From: Methylococcus sp. UBA6136
GTDB taxonomy: Bacteria; Pseudomonadota; Gammaproteobacteria; Methylococcales; Methylococcaceae
Direction of reading: 5' to 3'
NCBI GenBank assembly: GCA_002423305.1
Contig: DIVI01000121.1
Location: 9,336 to 24,483, forward strand
DNA: 15,148 bases
Below the pieces are notes generated by a model. The model worked only from the letters and a program-made list of their open reading frames with translations, was not told the DNA's origin and did no database searches. Shown piece after piece: positions 1 through 7,371 of this stretch (position 1 is the stretch's first letter; every line of letters begins with the position of its first letter). The position numbers and the translations under genes were made by a program.

Positions 1-338
1 ATTTCTGCTTCAAACAGCTCGCCTGAATCCGTGCGCATCTGGTATTCCCCATGCATCGTGCCCACAGGGGTTTCGATCATGGCCGCGCTGGTGTAGCGAA
101 AGGCTTGGCCTGGGGACAGATGCGGGGTTTCACCCACCACCCCTTCGCCATGGACTTCCTGAACCTTGCCATGCGCATCGGTAATGACCCAGTGCCGTGC
201 AAGCAGGCGCGCCGGTTCCTCGCTCTGATTCAGGATGGTGATGGTGTAGGCGAATACGTAGCGACTCGCGGCTGGCTGCGAGTCGGCCTCCAAGTAGTCA
301 ATATGGGTGTCGATCTTGATCGAATGTTTGTTTTTCAT
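1..338 (-). CDS. apaG: ApaG family protein (3' end cut off by window edge)
   Basis: The minus-strand frame from the ATG at 338 gives about 112 residues beginning MKNKHSIKIDTHIDYLEADS. It matches ApaG along its length: the conserved core YVFAYTITILNQ, then the glycine-rich stretch VHGEGVVGETPHLSPG, then TSAAMIETPVGTMHGEYQM. ApaG is a small single-domain beta-sandwich protein of about 125 residues, so roughly a dozen C-terminal residues lie outside the window. In E. coli it is linked to the apaH region and to Co2+/Mg2+ phenotypes; its biochemical role is not firmly settled. No strong Shine-Dalgarno sequence precedes the ATG. The gene diverges from mpl across 155 bases. Identification is by recalled family sequence and is secure; the function is only as known as the family. 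Confidence 0.93.
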   Translation of the reverse strand, partial: MKNKHSIKIDTHIDYLEADSQPAASRYVFAYTITILNQSEEPARLLARHWVITDAHGKVQEVHGEGVVGETPHLSPGQAFRYTSAAMIETPVGTMHGEYQMRTDSGELFEAE

Positions 339-493
339 CACGAAATTGAACCGTCTTGCGCTGGAATCTAACGGGATAGTTTAACCAGAAGCACCCGTTA
401 ACGGGGATGCCGGGCGTTTCTGACCAGGAATGACGACCCGCCAGTCCGATGCGACAGCATCGCCACCCATTTAATTAATCACAGGGGAAATCA
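339..493. promoter_or_regulatory. Divergent apaG-mpl intergenic region with repeated TAACGGG motif
   Basis: This 155-base spacer must hold start signals for both apaG and mpl. I could not find a convincing -35/-10 pair on either strand. It does contain a perfect 12-base palindrome, CCCGTTAACGGG, at 394-405. The word TAACGGG(G)AT occurs twice in the same orientation, at 369-377 and 399-408, 30 bases apart or about three helical turns. That arrangement could be an operator, but no regulator can be assigned from the sequence. Confidence 0.3.
483..488 (+). promoter_or_regulatory. Shine-Dalgarno site of mpl
   Basis: AGGGGA lies five bases before the ATG at 494 and supports that start codon for mpl. 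Confidence 0.7.
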
Positions 494-1870
494 ATGCGCA
501 TTCATATCATGGGAATCTGTGGGACGTTCATGGGCGGGCTGGCGATTCTTGCAAGGCAATTGGGGCATGAGGTGACGGGTTCGGACCAGAATGTCTACCC
601 GCCCATGAGCACCCAGCTCGAAGAACATGGGATTGCCCTGAAGTCTGGTTATCTTCCGGAAAACCTCGACCCAAAGCCTGATCTCGTAGTGGTAGGAAAC
701 GCCATTTCCCGCGGCAATCCGGAAATGGAAGCAGTGTTGAACCTTGGCCTTCCCTATATTTCCGGCCCCGAGTGGTTGCATGATCATGTGTTGCAGCCTG
801 CTTGGGTTCTAGGCGTTGCCGGGACCCACGGCAAGACGACAACTACAAGTATGCTGGCGTGGATTCTGGAAAGCGCCGGATTGAATCCCGGTTTCCTGAT
901 AGGTGGCGTGCCGATGAATTTTGGTGTGTCTGCCCGGATAGGTGGCGGTCAGTTTTTTGTCGTGGAGGCGGATGAATACGACACGGCCTTCTTTGACAAG
1001 CGCTCCAAGTTTGTCCATTACCGTCCGCGAACGGCCATCCTGAACAATCTTGAATTTGATCACGCCGATATCTTTGGCGACCTCGCCGCCATTCAGCGGC
1101 AATTTCACCATCTGGTGCGCAGCATCCCCGGCAAGGGGATGATCATAGCGCCCAGTTGGGAGCCGGCATTGGATGAGGTGTTGCAGATGGGATGCTGGAC
1201 GCCGGTAGAACACATGGCACAGGAAAATTCCGGACTGTCGGCAACCTGGTCCTATCACTTGTTGTCACCGGATGGCAGCCGCTTTGAGATTATTCATGAT
1301 GGCCAACCTGCGGGTATCGTGGAGTGGGACCTGACCGGCCTCCATAACGTGCACAATGGCTTGGCAGCCATCGCTGCTGCACATCACGCCGGCATCTTCC
1401 CCGAGCGGGGAGCAGAGGCGTTAAGAAAGTTTCGTAGCGTCAAGCGGCGCATGGAAATCAAGGCCACCCTCGGTGATATGGTGATTTACGATGATTTTGC
1501 CCATCATCCGACGGCCATTGCGACGACGCTGGAAGGATTGCGGGCGCGGGTGGGCGACGCACGTATCATCGCTATTCTTGAACCACGCTCCAACACCATG
1601 CGAATGGGGGTGCACGCGGGCCTGTTGGGCGAGTCCTTGCGGTGTGCCGATATCGCCGTGATCTGTCAGACGCCCGATCTGGGCTGGAATGCGGCCGAGG
1701 CAACGGCGAGCGCGGGCAATGTCCAGGTTCATGATTCGGTCGATTCGATCATCAAATGGCTGGAGGTTGAAGCCGCGCCAGGTGACCATATTCTTTTCAT
1801 GAGCAATGGCAGTTTTGGGGGTATTCATCTGAAGGCGGAAGAGATGTTGCGGCAGCGGAATGCGGGTTGA
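494..1870 (+). CDS. mpl: UDP-N-acetylmuramate:L-alanyl-gamma-D-glutamyl-meso-diaminopimelate ligase
   Basis: This cytoplasmic Mur-type ligase joins the tripeptide L-Ala-D-Glu-mDAP, recovered from old cell wall, to UDP-MurNAc using ATP, so the peptide can be reused for peptidoglycan. The 458 residues are the usual Mpl length. The N terminus MRIHIMGICGTFMGGLA is the typical Mpl nucleotide-sugar site. The ATP loop GTHGKTTTT is at residues 110-118. The central part has EADEYDTAFFDKRSKFVHY and NNLEFDHADIFGDL, which distinguish Mpl from MurC. DDFAHHPTAI and LEPRSNTMRMG mark the C-terminal half. The ATG is supported by AGGGGA five bases upstream. It is probably co-transcribed with the glycosyltransferase fusion that starts 24 bases after its stop. 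No key residue appears to be missing. Confidence 0.97.
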   Translation: MRIHIMGICGTFMGGLAILARQLGHEVTGSDQNVYPPMSTQLEEHGIALKSGYLPENLDPKPDLVVVGNAISRGNPEMEAVLNLGLPYISGPEWLHDHVLQPAWVLGVAGTHGKTTTTSMLAWILESAGLNPGFLIGGVPMNFGVSARIGGGQFFVVEADEYDTAFFDKRSKFVHYRPRTAILNNLEFDHADIFGDLAAIQRQFHHLVRSIPGKGMIIAPSWEPALDEVLQMGCWTPVEHMAQENSGLSATWSYHLLSPDGSRFEIIHDGQPAGIVEWDLTGLHNVHNGLAAIAAAHHAGIFPERGAEALRKFRSVKRRMEIKATLGDMVIYDDFAHHPTAIATTLEGLRARVGDARIIAILEPRSNTMRMGVHAGLLGESLRCADIAVICQTPDLGWNAAEATASAGNVQVHDSVDSIIKWLEVEAAPGDHILFMSNGSFGGIHLKAEEMLRQRNAG

Positions 1871-1894
1871 TGGGTTCAGTCAGGGGGAGATGAA

Positions 1895-3721
1895 ATGAAG
1901 AGAGCGGTATCCGTCATCATCGTCAATTACAACGGCGGGCCGTTGCTGGCTGAATGCGTTCGCTCGGTGCTGGCTTCGACTGTCCCCGTGGAAGTGCTCG
2001 TCGCTGACAATGCATCGACCGATACCAGTCTCATCGATCTCCGTCTGATCTGTGGTGCGGATGATCGCTTGCGCATCATCGAGAGTCCGACCAATCTGGG
2101 ATTCGCCAGGGCTAATAACCTGGCTCTGGATCAGTCCAAAAACCCTTTTCTGTTATTTCTGAATCCGGACTGTATCGTCCAGCCCGATACGCTGGAGCGA
2201 ATGCTGGCCATCTTTGAGACTGACCCCAAGGTCGGCATGGCGGGTTGCCTGATCCGCAATCCAGATGGCAGTGAACAACCCGGTTGCCGTCGAAGCATCC
2301 CCACACCGTGGAGAACCTTTGTTCATCTGACGGGACTGGATCGTCGCCTTGGTTCCACCGATCCACGTTTTCGGAGCTATTTGCACACGGGTTTGCCCAT
2401 GCCGACCCAGTCTGAGGAAATTGAAGCGATTTCGGGGGCGTTCATGCTGGTTAAACGGGCAGCGCTGGATGAAGTTGGCCCCATGGATGCGGGCTTCTTC
2501 ATGCATTTCGAAGATCTGGATTGGTGCTTGCGGTTTCGGCTCAAAGATTGGAAGGTGATGTTCGAGCCACTCGTCGAGATCCTGCATGTGGGGGGGGTAT
2601 GCACCGCCGTGAGGCCCATGGCGGTGGATTATCACAAACACATGGGGATGATCCGGTTTTATCGCAAGTTTTTTCGCGACCAGTACCCGTTCTTGCTTTA
2701 CTTGGTTTTGTTCCCTGCAATCCTTGCGCGATTCATCGTACGTGTGGGTTTCCACGCGTTAACAAAACTGGGTTTGTATCCGGGAAGGGAGTCCCGTTTG
2801 GAAGCAGATGGCCTGGCGAGCCAGCTATCGGAAAAGTTCTTGAAGCCCGGTCAAAATGCCGCGCAGCGCGCAGTGGTGACAGGGGCTACCAGTCTGATTG
2901 GTGACTATCTCGTCCCGGCTCTTTTTAATGCCGGTTATGAAGTCCATGCCATAAGCCGAAAGCCCCTTGACTATGGGAAAAATTCCGGATTGCACTGGCA
3001 TGAGGCCGATATTACCCGGGAGATTCCAGAAATTCTCCGCGGGGCGGATGTGTTGATCCATCTTGCCCCGCTGGCTACGCTACCACCCGTCATGGAGGCA
3101 CTCGCGGAGGAATGCCCGCGACGAGTGATCGGTTTTGGTTCAACGAGTGTGTTTACCAAAGCAGAATCCGCGCTCGAAAAGGAACGAGAACTGGCCAAGG
3201 GGCTAATGGATTCGGAAAGACGAATCGCGGAAGTGGGTTTACATCAAGGGATTCATTGGACCGTTTTTCGTCCTACCTTGGTTTATCACTTGGGTCGCGA
3301 CAAGAATGTGACCACCATTGCCGATTTCCTCAAGAAATTCGGATTTTTTCCTCTGATTAATGGCTCAAAGGGGCTTCGGCAGCCGGTGCATGCGGAGGAT
3401 CTCGCCAAGGCCAGCCTTGGAGCCATAGATAACCCCCATAGTTTTGAAAAGGCTTACAACCTGTGTGGTGGAGAGACCTTGACCTATCAGGCAATGGTAA
3501 GACGAATTGCGCAGGCTGTCGGCGTCAAGGCTGCCATGATCGACATTCCCCTTCCGGCTCTCAAGGCCATCATCCAGGGGGTGTCGCTAATCCCCCGTTT
3601 TCGGCATCTCAATACTGAAATGGCTACGAGAATCAGCCGGGATATGTGTTTCGATAAGCACGAAGCCGCCAAAGATCTTGATTTCATCCCCAGACGATTT
3701 CTGGCCGATCTCGATGCTTGA
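1895..3721 (+). CDS. Fused family 2 glycosyltransferase / NAD-dependent epimerase-like protein
   Basis: The 608-residue product joins two normally separate proteins. Residues 1 to about 300 are a GT2 glycosyltransferase of the rhamnosyltransferase (WbbL-like) kind: VSVIIVNYNGG at the start, DNASTD, NPD at 90-92 in place of a DxD metal motif, SGAFMLVKR, and the likely catalytic acid pair in HFEDLDWCLR (E206, D207). A hydrophobic stretch at about 265-290 suggests membrane attachment. From about residue 325 an extended-SDR domain begins, with a dinucleotide loop TGATSLIG at 329-336, then HLAPLA, GFGSTSVF and RPTLVYHLG. Where the catalytic YxxxK is expected there is L437 and E441, so classical epimerase or dehydratase chemistry is doubtful. 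The sugar and acceptor cannot be read from the sequence; a role in surface polysaccharide or lipid-linked glycan assembly is inferred. AGGGGGAGA just before the ATG supports the start. Confidence 0.85.
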   Translation: MKRAVSVIIVNYNGGPLLAECVRSVLASTVPVEVLVADNASTDTSLIDLRLICGADDRLRIIESPTNLGFARANNLALDQSKNPFLLFLNPDCIVQPDTLERMLAIFETDPKVGMAGCLIRNPDGSEQPGCRRSIPTPWRTFVHLTGLDRRLGSTDPRFRSYLHTGLPMPTQSEEIEAISGAFMLVKRAALDEVGPMDAGFFMHFEDLDWCLRFRLKDWKVMFEPLVEILHVGGVCTAVRPMAVDYHKHMGMIRFYRKFFRDQYPFLLYLVLFPAILARFIVRVGFHALTKLGLYPGRESRLEADGLASQLSEKFLKPGQNAAQRAVVTGATSLIGDYLVPALFNAGYEVHAISRKPLDYGKNSGLHWHEADITREIPEILRGADVLIHLAPLATLPPVMEALAEECPRRVIGFGSTSVFTKAESALEKERELAKGLMDSERRIAEVGLHQGIHWTVFRPTLVYHLGRDKNVTTIADFLKKFGFFPLINGSKGLRQPVHAEDLAKASLGAIDNPHSFEKAYNLCGGETLTYQAMVRRIAQAVGVKAAMIDIPLPALKAIIQGVSLIPRFRHLNTEMATRISRDMCFDKHEAAKDLDFIPRRFLADLDA

Positions 3722-3730
3722 AGGGTGGTC

Positions 3731-3775
3731 AAGGCGTCAATATCGGATCAGTCACTGATACGATATTGACGCCTT
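3731..3775. terminator. Long hairpin terminator between convergent genes
   Basis: AAGGCGTCAATATCG pairs with CGATATTGACGCCTT. After one G/A mismatch, ATCAG pairs with CTGAT around a three-base loop. The stem is therefore about 20 base pairs with one mismatch. On the plus strand it is followed by TTTGGGTTGTT, a modest T-rich tail. It sits ten bases after the fusion gene stop and 38 bases beyond the ispH stop, so it probably ends transcription from both directions. Confidence 0.8.
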
Positions 3776-3813
3776 TGGGTTGTTACAGCTCAGTTTATTG
3801 TTGGTTCTAAGTA

Positions 3814-4752
3814 TCAGACTGACTTCTTGAGTTCTTTCGGAAGCGAAAAAACCACCTTCTCTTCAATACCCTTGTATTCAACGGCCGTTTTGGCGCCCCA
3901 TTCCTTCAGTTTGTTGATCACTCCGGAAACGAGGATTTCAGGTGCGGAGGCGCCGGCCGTGACGCCGACGCATCGGGCATTGTCGATCCATTCCTTTTGC
4001 ACGTGTTTCGCGTCGTCGATCAGGTAGGCACTGCAACCGAGCTTCTCAGCGATTTCCCGGAGGCGGTTGGAATTGGAGCTATTGGGGGAGCCGACCACCA
4101 GGATGACATCACATTGATCCGCCAGTTTCTTGACAGCATCCTGACGGTTTTGTGTTGCGTAGCAGATGTCATCCTTTTTTGGACCACAAATCTTTGGAAA
4201 TTTTGCCCTGAGGGCATCGACCACAGCCTGAGTGTCGTCGATCGACAGAGTGGTCTGTGTTACCCAGGCGAGATTGTCGGGGTCTTTGACCACGAGTGTT
4301 TGGACATCTTCAGGTGACTCCACCAGATAAATACCGCCAGCGGGATTGTCGTATTGGCCCATGGTGCCTTCGACCTCCGGGTGACCTGAGTGACCGATGA
4401 AGGCAATTTCCCGTCCTTGACTGGCATGATGGTGAACCTCTATATGCACCTTGGTGACAAGCGGACAGGTGGCATCGAAGACCTGAAGTCCTCGCCGTTT
4501 GGCTTCCTCCTGGATCACTTTGGAAACCCCATGAGCGCTGAAAATCACAGTGGAATTTTCAGGCACTTCCGAGAGTTCTTCGACGAACACTGCGCCGCGT
4601 TCACGCAAGCCATCAACCACATAGCGGTTATGAACCACTTCGTGGCGGACGTAGATGGGTGCGCCGAATACTTCGATGGCGCGCTCGACGATTTCGATCG
4701 CACGATCGACGCCGGCACAGAAACCACGGGGGTTGGAAAGCAGGATATCCAT
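3814..4752 (-). CDS. ispH: 4-hydroxy-3-methylbut-2-enyl diphosphate reductase
   Basis: IspH (LytB) performs the last step of the methylerythritol phosphate pathway, reducing HMBPP to isopentenyl and dimethylallyl diphosphate with a [4Fe-4S] cluster. The ATG at 4752 gives 312 residues starting MDILLSNPRGFCAGVDRAIEIVERA, exactly where the family begins. The three cluster cysteines are visible in GFCAGVDRA, DATCPLVTKVH and DDICYATQNRQ. Substrate-binding motifs SAHGVSK, GHSGHPEVEGTMGQ and VGSPNSSNSNRL are intact. The frame could be extended upstream to 4830, but the extra 26 residues match nothing in the family and overlap the adenosyltransferase gene. It is the last gene of the minus-strand cluster, and a possible private promoter lies at 4789-4817. 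No strong Shine-Dalgarno sequence is seen. Confidence 0.97.
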   Translation of the reverse strand: MDILLSNPRGFCAGVDRAIEIVERAIEVFGAPIYVRHEVVHNRYVVDGLRERGAVFVEELSEVPENSTVIFSAHGVSKVIQEEAKRRGLQVFDATCPLVTKVHIEVHHHASQGREIAFIGHSGHPEVEGTMGQYDNPAGGIYLVESPEDVQTLVVKDPDNLAWVTQTTLSIDDTQAVVDALRAKFPKICGPKKDDICYATQNRQDAVKKLADQCDVILVVGSPNSSNSNRLREIAEKLGCSAYLIDDAKHVQKEWIDNARCVGVTAGASAPEILVSGVINKLKEWGAKTAVEYKGIEEKVVFSLPKELKKSV

Positions 4753-4788
4753 AGGGGGGAGGTCTTTCTCTGAGTAAAACGCTGGGGA

Positions 4789-4817
4789 ATTCTGGCACGT
4801 GACGTGCCGGGAATCAA
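4789..4817 (-). promoter_or_regulatory. Possible ispH promoter with a palindrome in its spacer
   Basis: On the minus strand TTGATT (4817-4812) is followed after exactly 17 bases by CAGAAT (4794-4789), a fair sigma-70 match. The spacer is nearly filled by a palindrome with seven-base arms around one centre base, GGCACGTGACGTGCC at 4794-4808. The -35 element overlaps the adenosyltransferase stop codon. The palindrome could be an operator, or an RNA hairpin in read-through transcripts. This is inferred from pattern only. Confidence 0.35.
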
Positions 4818-5383
4818 TGAGGGGGCACAAGGGGTGGGGTACGGCTCACTTGCCAGAAAACTTCATCCTTGCCATTCATTCGAGCCAAGACGCGGCATAC
4901 AACAAACAGAAAGTCCGATAGCCGGTTAAGGAAGGCGAGGGTGTTGAGTCCGGGGTCTTCCGACTGGCTCAACGCTACTGCTCTGCGCTCGGCACGGCGG
5001 CAGATGCTGCGGGCCAGGTGGCCCTGTGCCGCTGCCGCATTGCCTCCCGGCAGAATGAACTCCTTCAGGGGGGGCAGGGCATCGTTGTAGTGATCCAGCC
5101 ACTTTTCCAGCCAGTCCACATGGCTGGCGGAGATGCTGGTTCGGCCGGGAATACTCAGGTCGCCTCCCAAATCGAACAGCAGTTGCTGTAGCTCAGTGAA
5201 ACAGTTGCCAAGCTCAGCAGGTAATGCATAGGTCAACAGCATGCCAAGGTGACTGTTGAGTTCATCCAGATCGCCCAGCAGCTCGATTCTGACGGCATCC
5301 TTGCGTAACCGTGAGCCATCCGCGAGTCCGGTGGTTCCCTCGTCGCCAGTGCGGGTATAAATGCGGGTGAGTCGATGGCCCAT
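4814..5383 (-). CDS. pduO: PduO-type cob(I)alamin adenosyltransferase
   Basis: The enzyme transfers the adenosyl group of ATP to cob(I)alamin to make coenzyme B12. The 189-residue protein is the normal length for the PduO (MMAB) class, a trimeric five-helix bundle unrelated to CobA/BtuR. The family N-terminal ATP-binding sequence TRTGDEGTTGLADGSR is at about residues 11-26, followed by ELLGDLDELNSHLG. The C-terminal signature RAERRAVAL and LNRLSDFLFVVCR is intact. The ATG at 5383 lies nine bases after the upstream rraA-like stop, so the two are probably co-transcribed; no strong Shine-Dalgarno sequence is visible. No cobalamin-dependent enzyme or B12 biosynthesis gene is seen in the window, so whether it serves salvage or new synthesis is unknown. 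Confidence 0.93.
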   Translation of the reverse strand: MGHRLTRIYTRTGDEGTTGLADGSRLRKDAVRIELLGDLDELNSHLGMLLTYALPAELGNCFTELQQLLFDLGGDLSIPGRTSISASHVDWLEKWLDHYNDALPPLKEFILPGGNAAAAQGHLARSICRRAERRAVALSQSEDPGLNTLAFLNRLSDFLFVVCRVLARMNGKDEVFWQVSRTPPLVPPH

Positions 5384-5392
5384 TGTTACGGC

Positions 5393-5878
5393 TCAGATCA
5401 GTTTTTCGTCAGCAACCACGATGCCATCCTCATCAACATACACGTAATTGCCGGTGCGGAAATTGATTCCGGCGAAGCTGATCAGCTTGTCACGGTCGCC
5501 CGTGCCGCGTTTGTGGCTTTTCAGGGGGTGGGTATGCAGGGCGCGCAGACCAATCGGCAATTCGTTGATTTCGACGGAATCGCGGATGCAGCCATAGACG
5601 ATGATGCCGGCCCAGCCGTTTTCACAGGCCAGCCGCGAGAGATTTCCGCCGAGCAGCGCACACCGATGTGAACCGCCCCCGTCAATGACCAGTACGCCAT
5701 CCGTGACGGTCTCCTCCAGCACCTTACGAATCAGCACATTGTCCTCGAAGACTTTCAGGGTGGTCACCTGACCACTGAAGGCGCTGCGGCCACCAAAGCG
5801 GAGAAAGATGGGTTCCCCGATCTGCAGATGGTGGGTGTCGCCGAACTGATCGCAAAGATTGGGAGTCGTGAAGGTCAT
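5393..5878 (-). CDS. rraA: RraA-family protein, probably with 4-hydroxy-4-methyl-2-oxoglutarate aldolase motif
   Basis: The family includes RraA, which binds RNase E and lowers its activity, and structurally related metal-dependent aldolases that cleave 4-hydroxy-4-methyl-2-oxoglutarate and can decarboxylate oxaloacetate. The 161 residues span the family: LCDQFGD at 8-14, FGGRSAFSGQ at 28-37, DGGGSHRCALLGGNL at 66-80 and YGCIRDSVEI at 95-104. The aldolase motif G-x20-R-D-x2-E is present as G78, R99, D100 and E103. As I recall it, E. coli RraA has RQ at the Arg-Asp position and lacks aldolase activity. The common label 'ribonuclease activity regulator' may therefore mislead here. The ATG at 5878 is preceded by GAGGTA at 5890-5885. 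Neighbours are trhP upstream (70-base gap) and the adenosyltransferase downstream. Confidence 0.9.
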   Translation of the reverse strand: MTFTTPNLCDQFGDTHHLQIGEPIFLRFGGRSAFSGQVTTLKVFEDNVLIRKVLEETVTDGVLVIDGGGSHRCALLGGNLSRLACENGWAGIIVYGCIRDSVEINELPIGLRALHTHPLKSHKRGTGDRDKLISFAGINFRTGNYVYVDEDGIVVADEKLI

Positions 5879-5948
5879 GATGAGTACCTCGGTGTGGGGG
5901 TGTGTCTATGTTGAACTGCTGCGGTAGACCGGCCACCCTGTCACGGGT

Positions 5949-7295
5949 TCACAGGTATCGGGCAATCAGTCCGCGCTCGGCCTGGCTCACGGGCAGCGGA
6001 ATCCGGACTTCCCAGCCGCTGCCCGGGGCTTCTGTCAGTTCATGTCCCTGTTTGTCTGACATCCGCTCCAGCACGATGTCCCGATTGCCTTCCGGCAGGA
6101 TCAGTTCAAGACGGTCACCTACCTTGAATTTGTTCTTGACCACGATATCGGCTTCGCCGGTTTCATGGTTGAATTCGGTGATCTCGCCGACGAATTGCTG
6201 TTGCTGGCTGGTCGAATGCCCCTGGAGATAGTTCTGATAATCCTCGGTGTGGTGGCGCTGATAGAAGCCATCGGTATAACCCCGTTGCGCCAGGTTTTCG
6301 AGCTTGCCCAGCAGTCGAGGATCGAAGGAACGTCCCGCCACGGCGTCCTCGATGGCCTGTCGGTAGATCTGCGCGGTGCGGGCCACGTAGTAGAAAGATT
6401 TGGTGCGACCCTCTATTTTCAGGCTATCGACGCCGATCTCCACCAGTCGCTGCACATGCTCGATCGCCCGCAGGTCCTTGGAGTTCATGATGTAGGTGCC
6501 GTGCTCGTCCTCCATGACCGGCATCAGTTCACCCGGCCGGTTTTCTTCTTCGAGGAAATACACCTCGTCAGCCATGGGATGCCGGACCTGATCACCGCAG
6601 TCTGTCAGGCTGCTGTTCAGGTCGTCGAGCGAGAGCTTCAGCTGGCCAGGCACAAAATCGCCCTCGGCATTCTCCTGGGCTGGCTGAACGTCGTACTTCC
6701 AGCGGCAGGCATTGGTGCAGGTGCCTTGATTTGGATCGCGGTGATTGAAGTACCCGGACAGCAAGCAGCGGCCCGAGTAGGCGATGCAGAGCGCGCCATG
6801 AACAAACACCTCCAGTTCCATATCCGGGCACTCCTGACGGATTTCCGCGATTTCATCCAGCGAGAGCTCGCGTGAAAGGATGATGCGGCGGATGCCGATG
6901 CTCTGCCAAAAGCGCACGGCAGCATAATTGACGGTATTCGCCTGAACCGACAAATGGATGGGCATCTCGGGCCAGGCTTCCCGCGCCAGCAGGATGAGGC
7001 CGGGATCCGCCATGATCAAGGCATCTGGCTGCATGGCCACGATGGGTGCCAGGTCGCGAATGAAGGTTTTGATCTTCCGGTTATGCGGCAGGACATTGGT
7101 GGCCAGAAAAAACGACTTGCCCAATCGATGCGCCTCGGCGATGCCCAGCCCCAGATTCTGTTCCAGGAAATCGTTGTTCCGAACCCGAAGGCTGTATCGC
7201 GGTAGCCCGGCATACACCGCATCCGCACCATAGGCAAAGGCATAGCGCATGTTCTTGAGCGTGCCGGCAGGGGAGAGCAGTTCCGGTGTATTCAT
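5949..7295 (-). CDS. trhP: Prephenate-dependent tRNA uridine(34) hydroxylase (U32 peptidase family)
   Basis: This is the YegQ/TrhP protein, which makes 5-hydroxyuridine at the wobble position of tRNA, the first step to cmo5U/mcmo5U in gammaproteobacteria. It belongs to the U32 'peptidase' family but acts on tRNA and depends on prephenate and an Fe-S cluster. The 448 residues start PELLSPAGTLKNMRYAFAYG, very close to E. coli YegQ. The middle carries FVHGALCIAYSGRCLLSGYF followed by DPNQGTCTNACRWKYD, with the conserved cysteines. DEHGTYIMNSKDLRAIEHV and SLKIEGRTKSFYYVARTAQIYR follow. The C-terminal part, from about residue 375, is the usual small beta domain. It is the first gene of the minus-strand cluster and diverges from cysM. 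Confidence 0.96.
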   Translation of the reverse strand: MNTPELLSPAGTLKNMRYAFAYGADAVYAGLPRYSLRVRNNDFLEQNLGLGIAEAHRLGKSFFLATNVLPHNRKIKTFIRDLAPIVAMQPDALIMADPGLILLAREAWPEMPIHLSVQANTVNYAAVRFWQSIGIRRIILSRELSLDEIAEIRQECPDMELEVFVHGALCIAYSGRCLLSGYFNHRDPNQGTCTNACRWKYDVQPAQENAEGDFVPGQLKLSLDDLNSSLTDCGDQVRHPMADEVYFLEEENRPGELMPVMEDEHGTYIMNSKDLRAIEHVQRLVEIGVDSLKIEGRTKSFYYVARTAQIYRQAIEDAVAGRSFDPRLLGKLENLAQRGYTDGFYQRHHTEDYQNYLQGHSTSQQQQFVGEITEFNHETGEADIVVKNKFKVGDRLELILPEGNRDIVLERMSDKQGHELTEAPGSGWEVRIPLPVSQAERGLIARYL

Positions 7296-7371
7296 GGCAA
7301 AGGGGTGTGATGTTAGAATTCGCCGGATTTTACCTTAAGTTGACTATTACGCTCAGGAATCACCCTCGCGC
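7296..7371. promoter_or_regulatory. Divergent trhP-cysM intergenic region
   Basis: Only 76 bases separate the two divergent start codons, so promoters for both genes should lie or overlap here. TTGACT at 7340-7345 resembles a -35 box on the plus strand but has no matching -10 element 16-18 bases downstream. TAAAAT on the minus strand resembles a -10 element but lacks a good -35. AGGA at 7355-7358 is a rather distant ribosome-binding candidate for cysM. No individual site can be called firmly. Confidence 0.35.

Noticed and set aside
51..371. 106-codon plus-strand frame at the left edge
   Set aside because: The minus strand here encodes ApaG with conserved motifs throughout, so the plus-strand frame is a shadow.
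2153..2755. 200-codon minus-strand frame opposite the glycosyltransferase
   Set aside because: It is antisense to the conserved GT2 catalytic core and has shadow-like composition.
4753..4830. Upstream extension of ispH by 26 codons to the ATG at 4830
   Set aside because: The IspH family begins at MDILL; the added residues match nothing and would overlap the adenosyltransferase stop.
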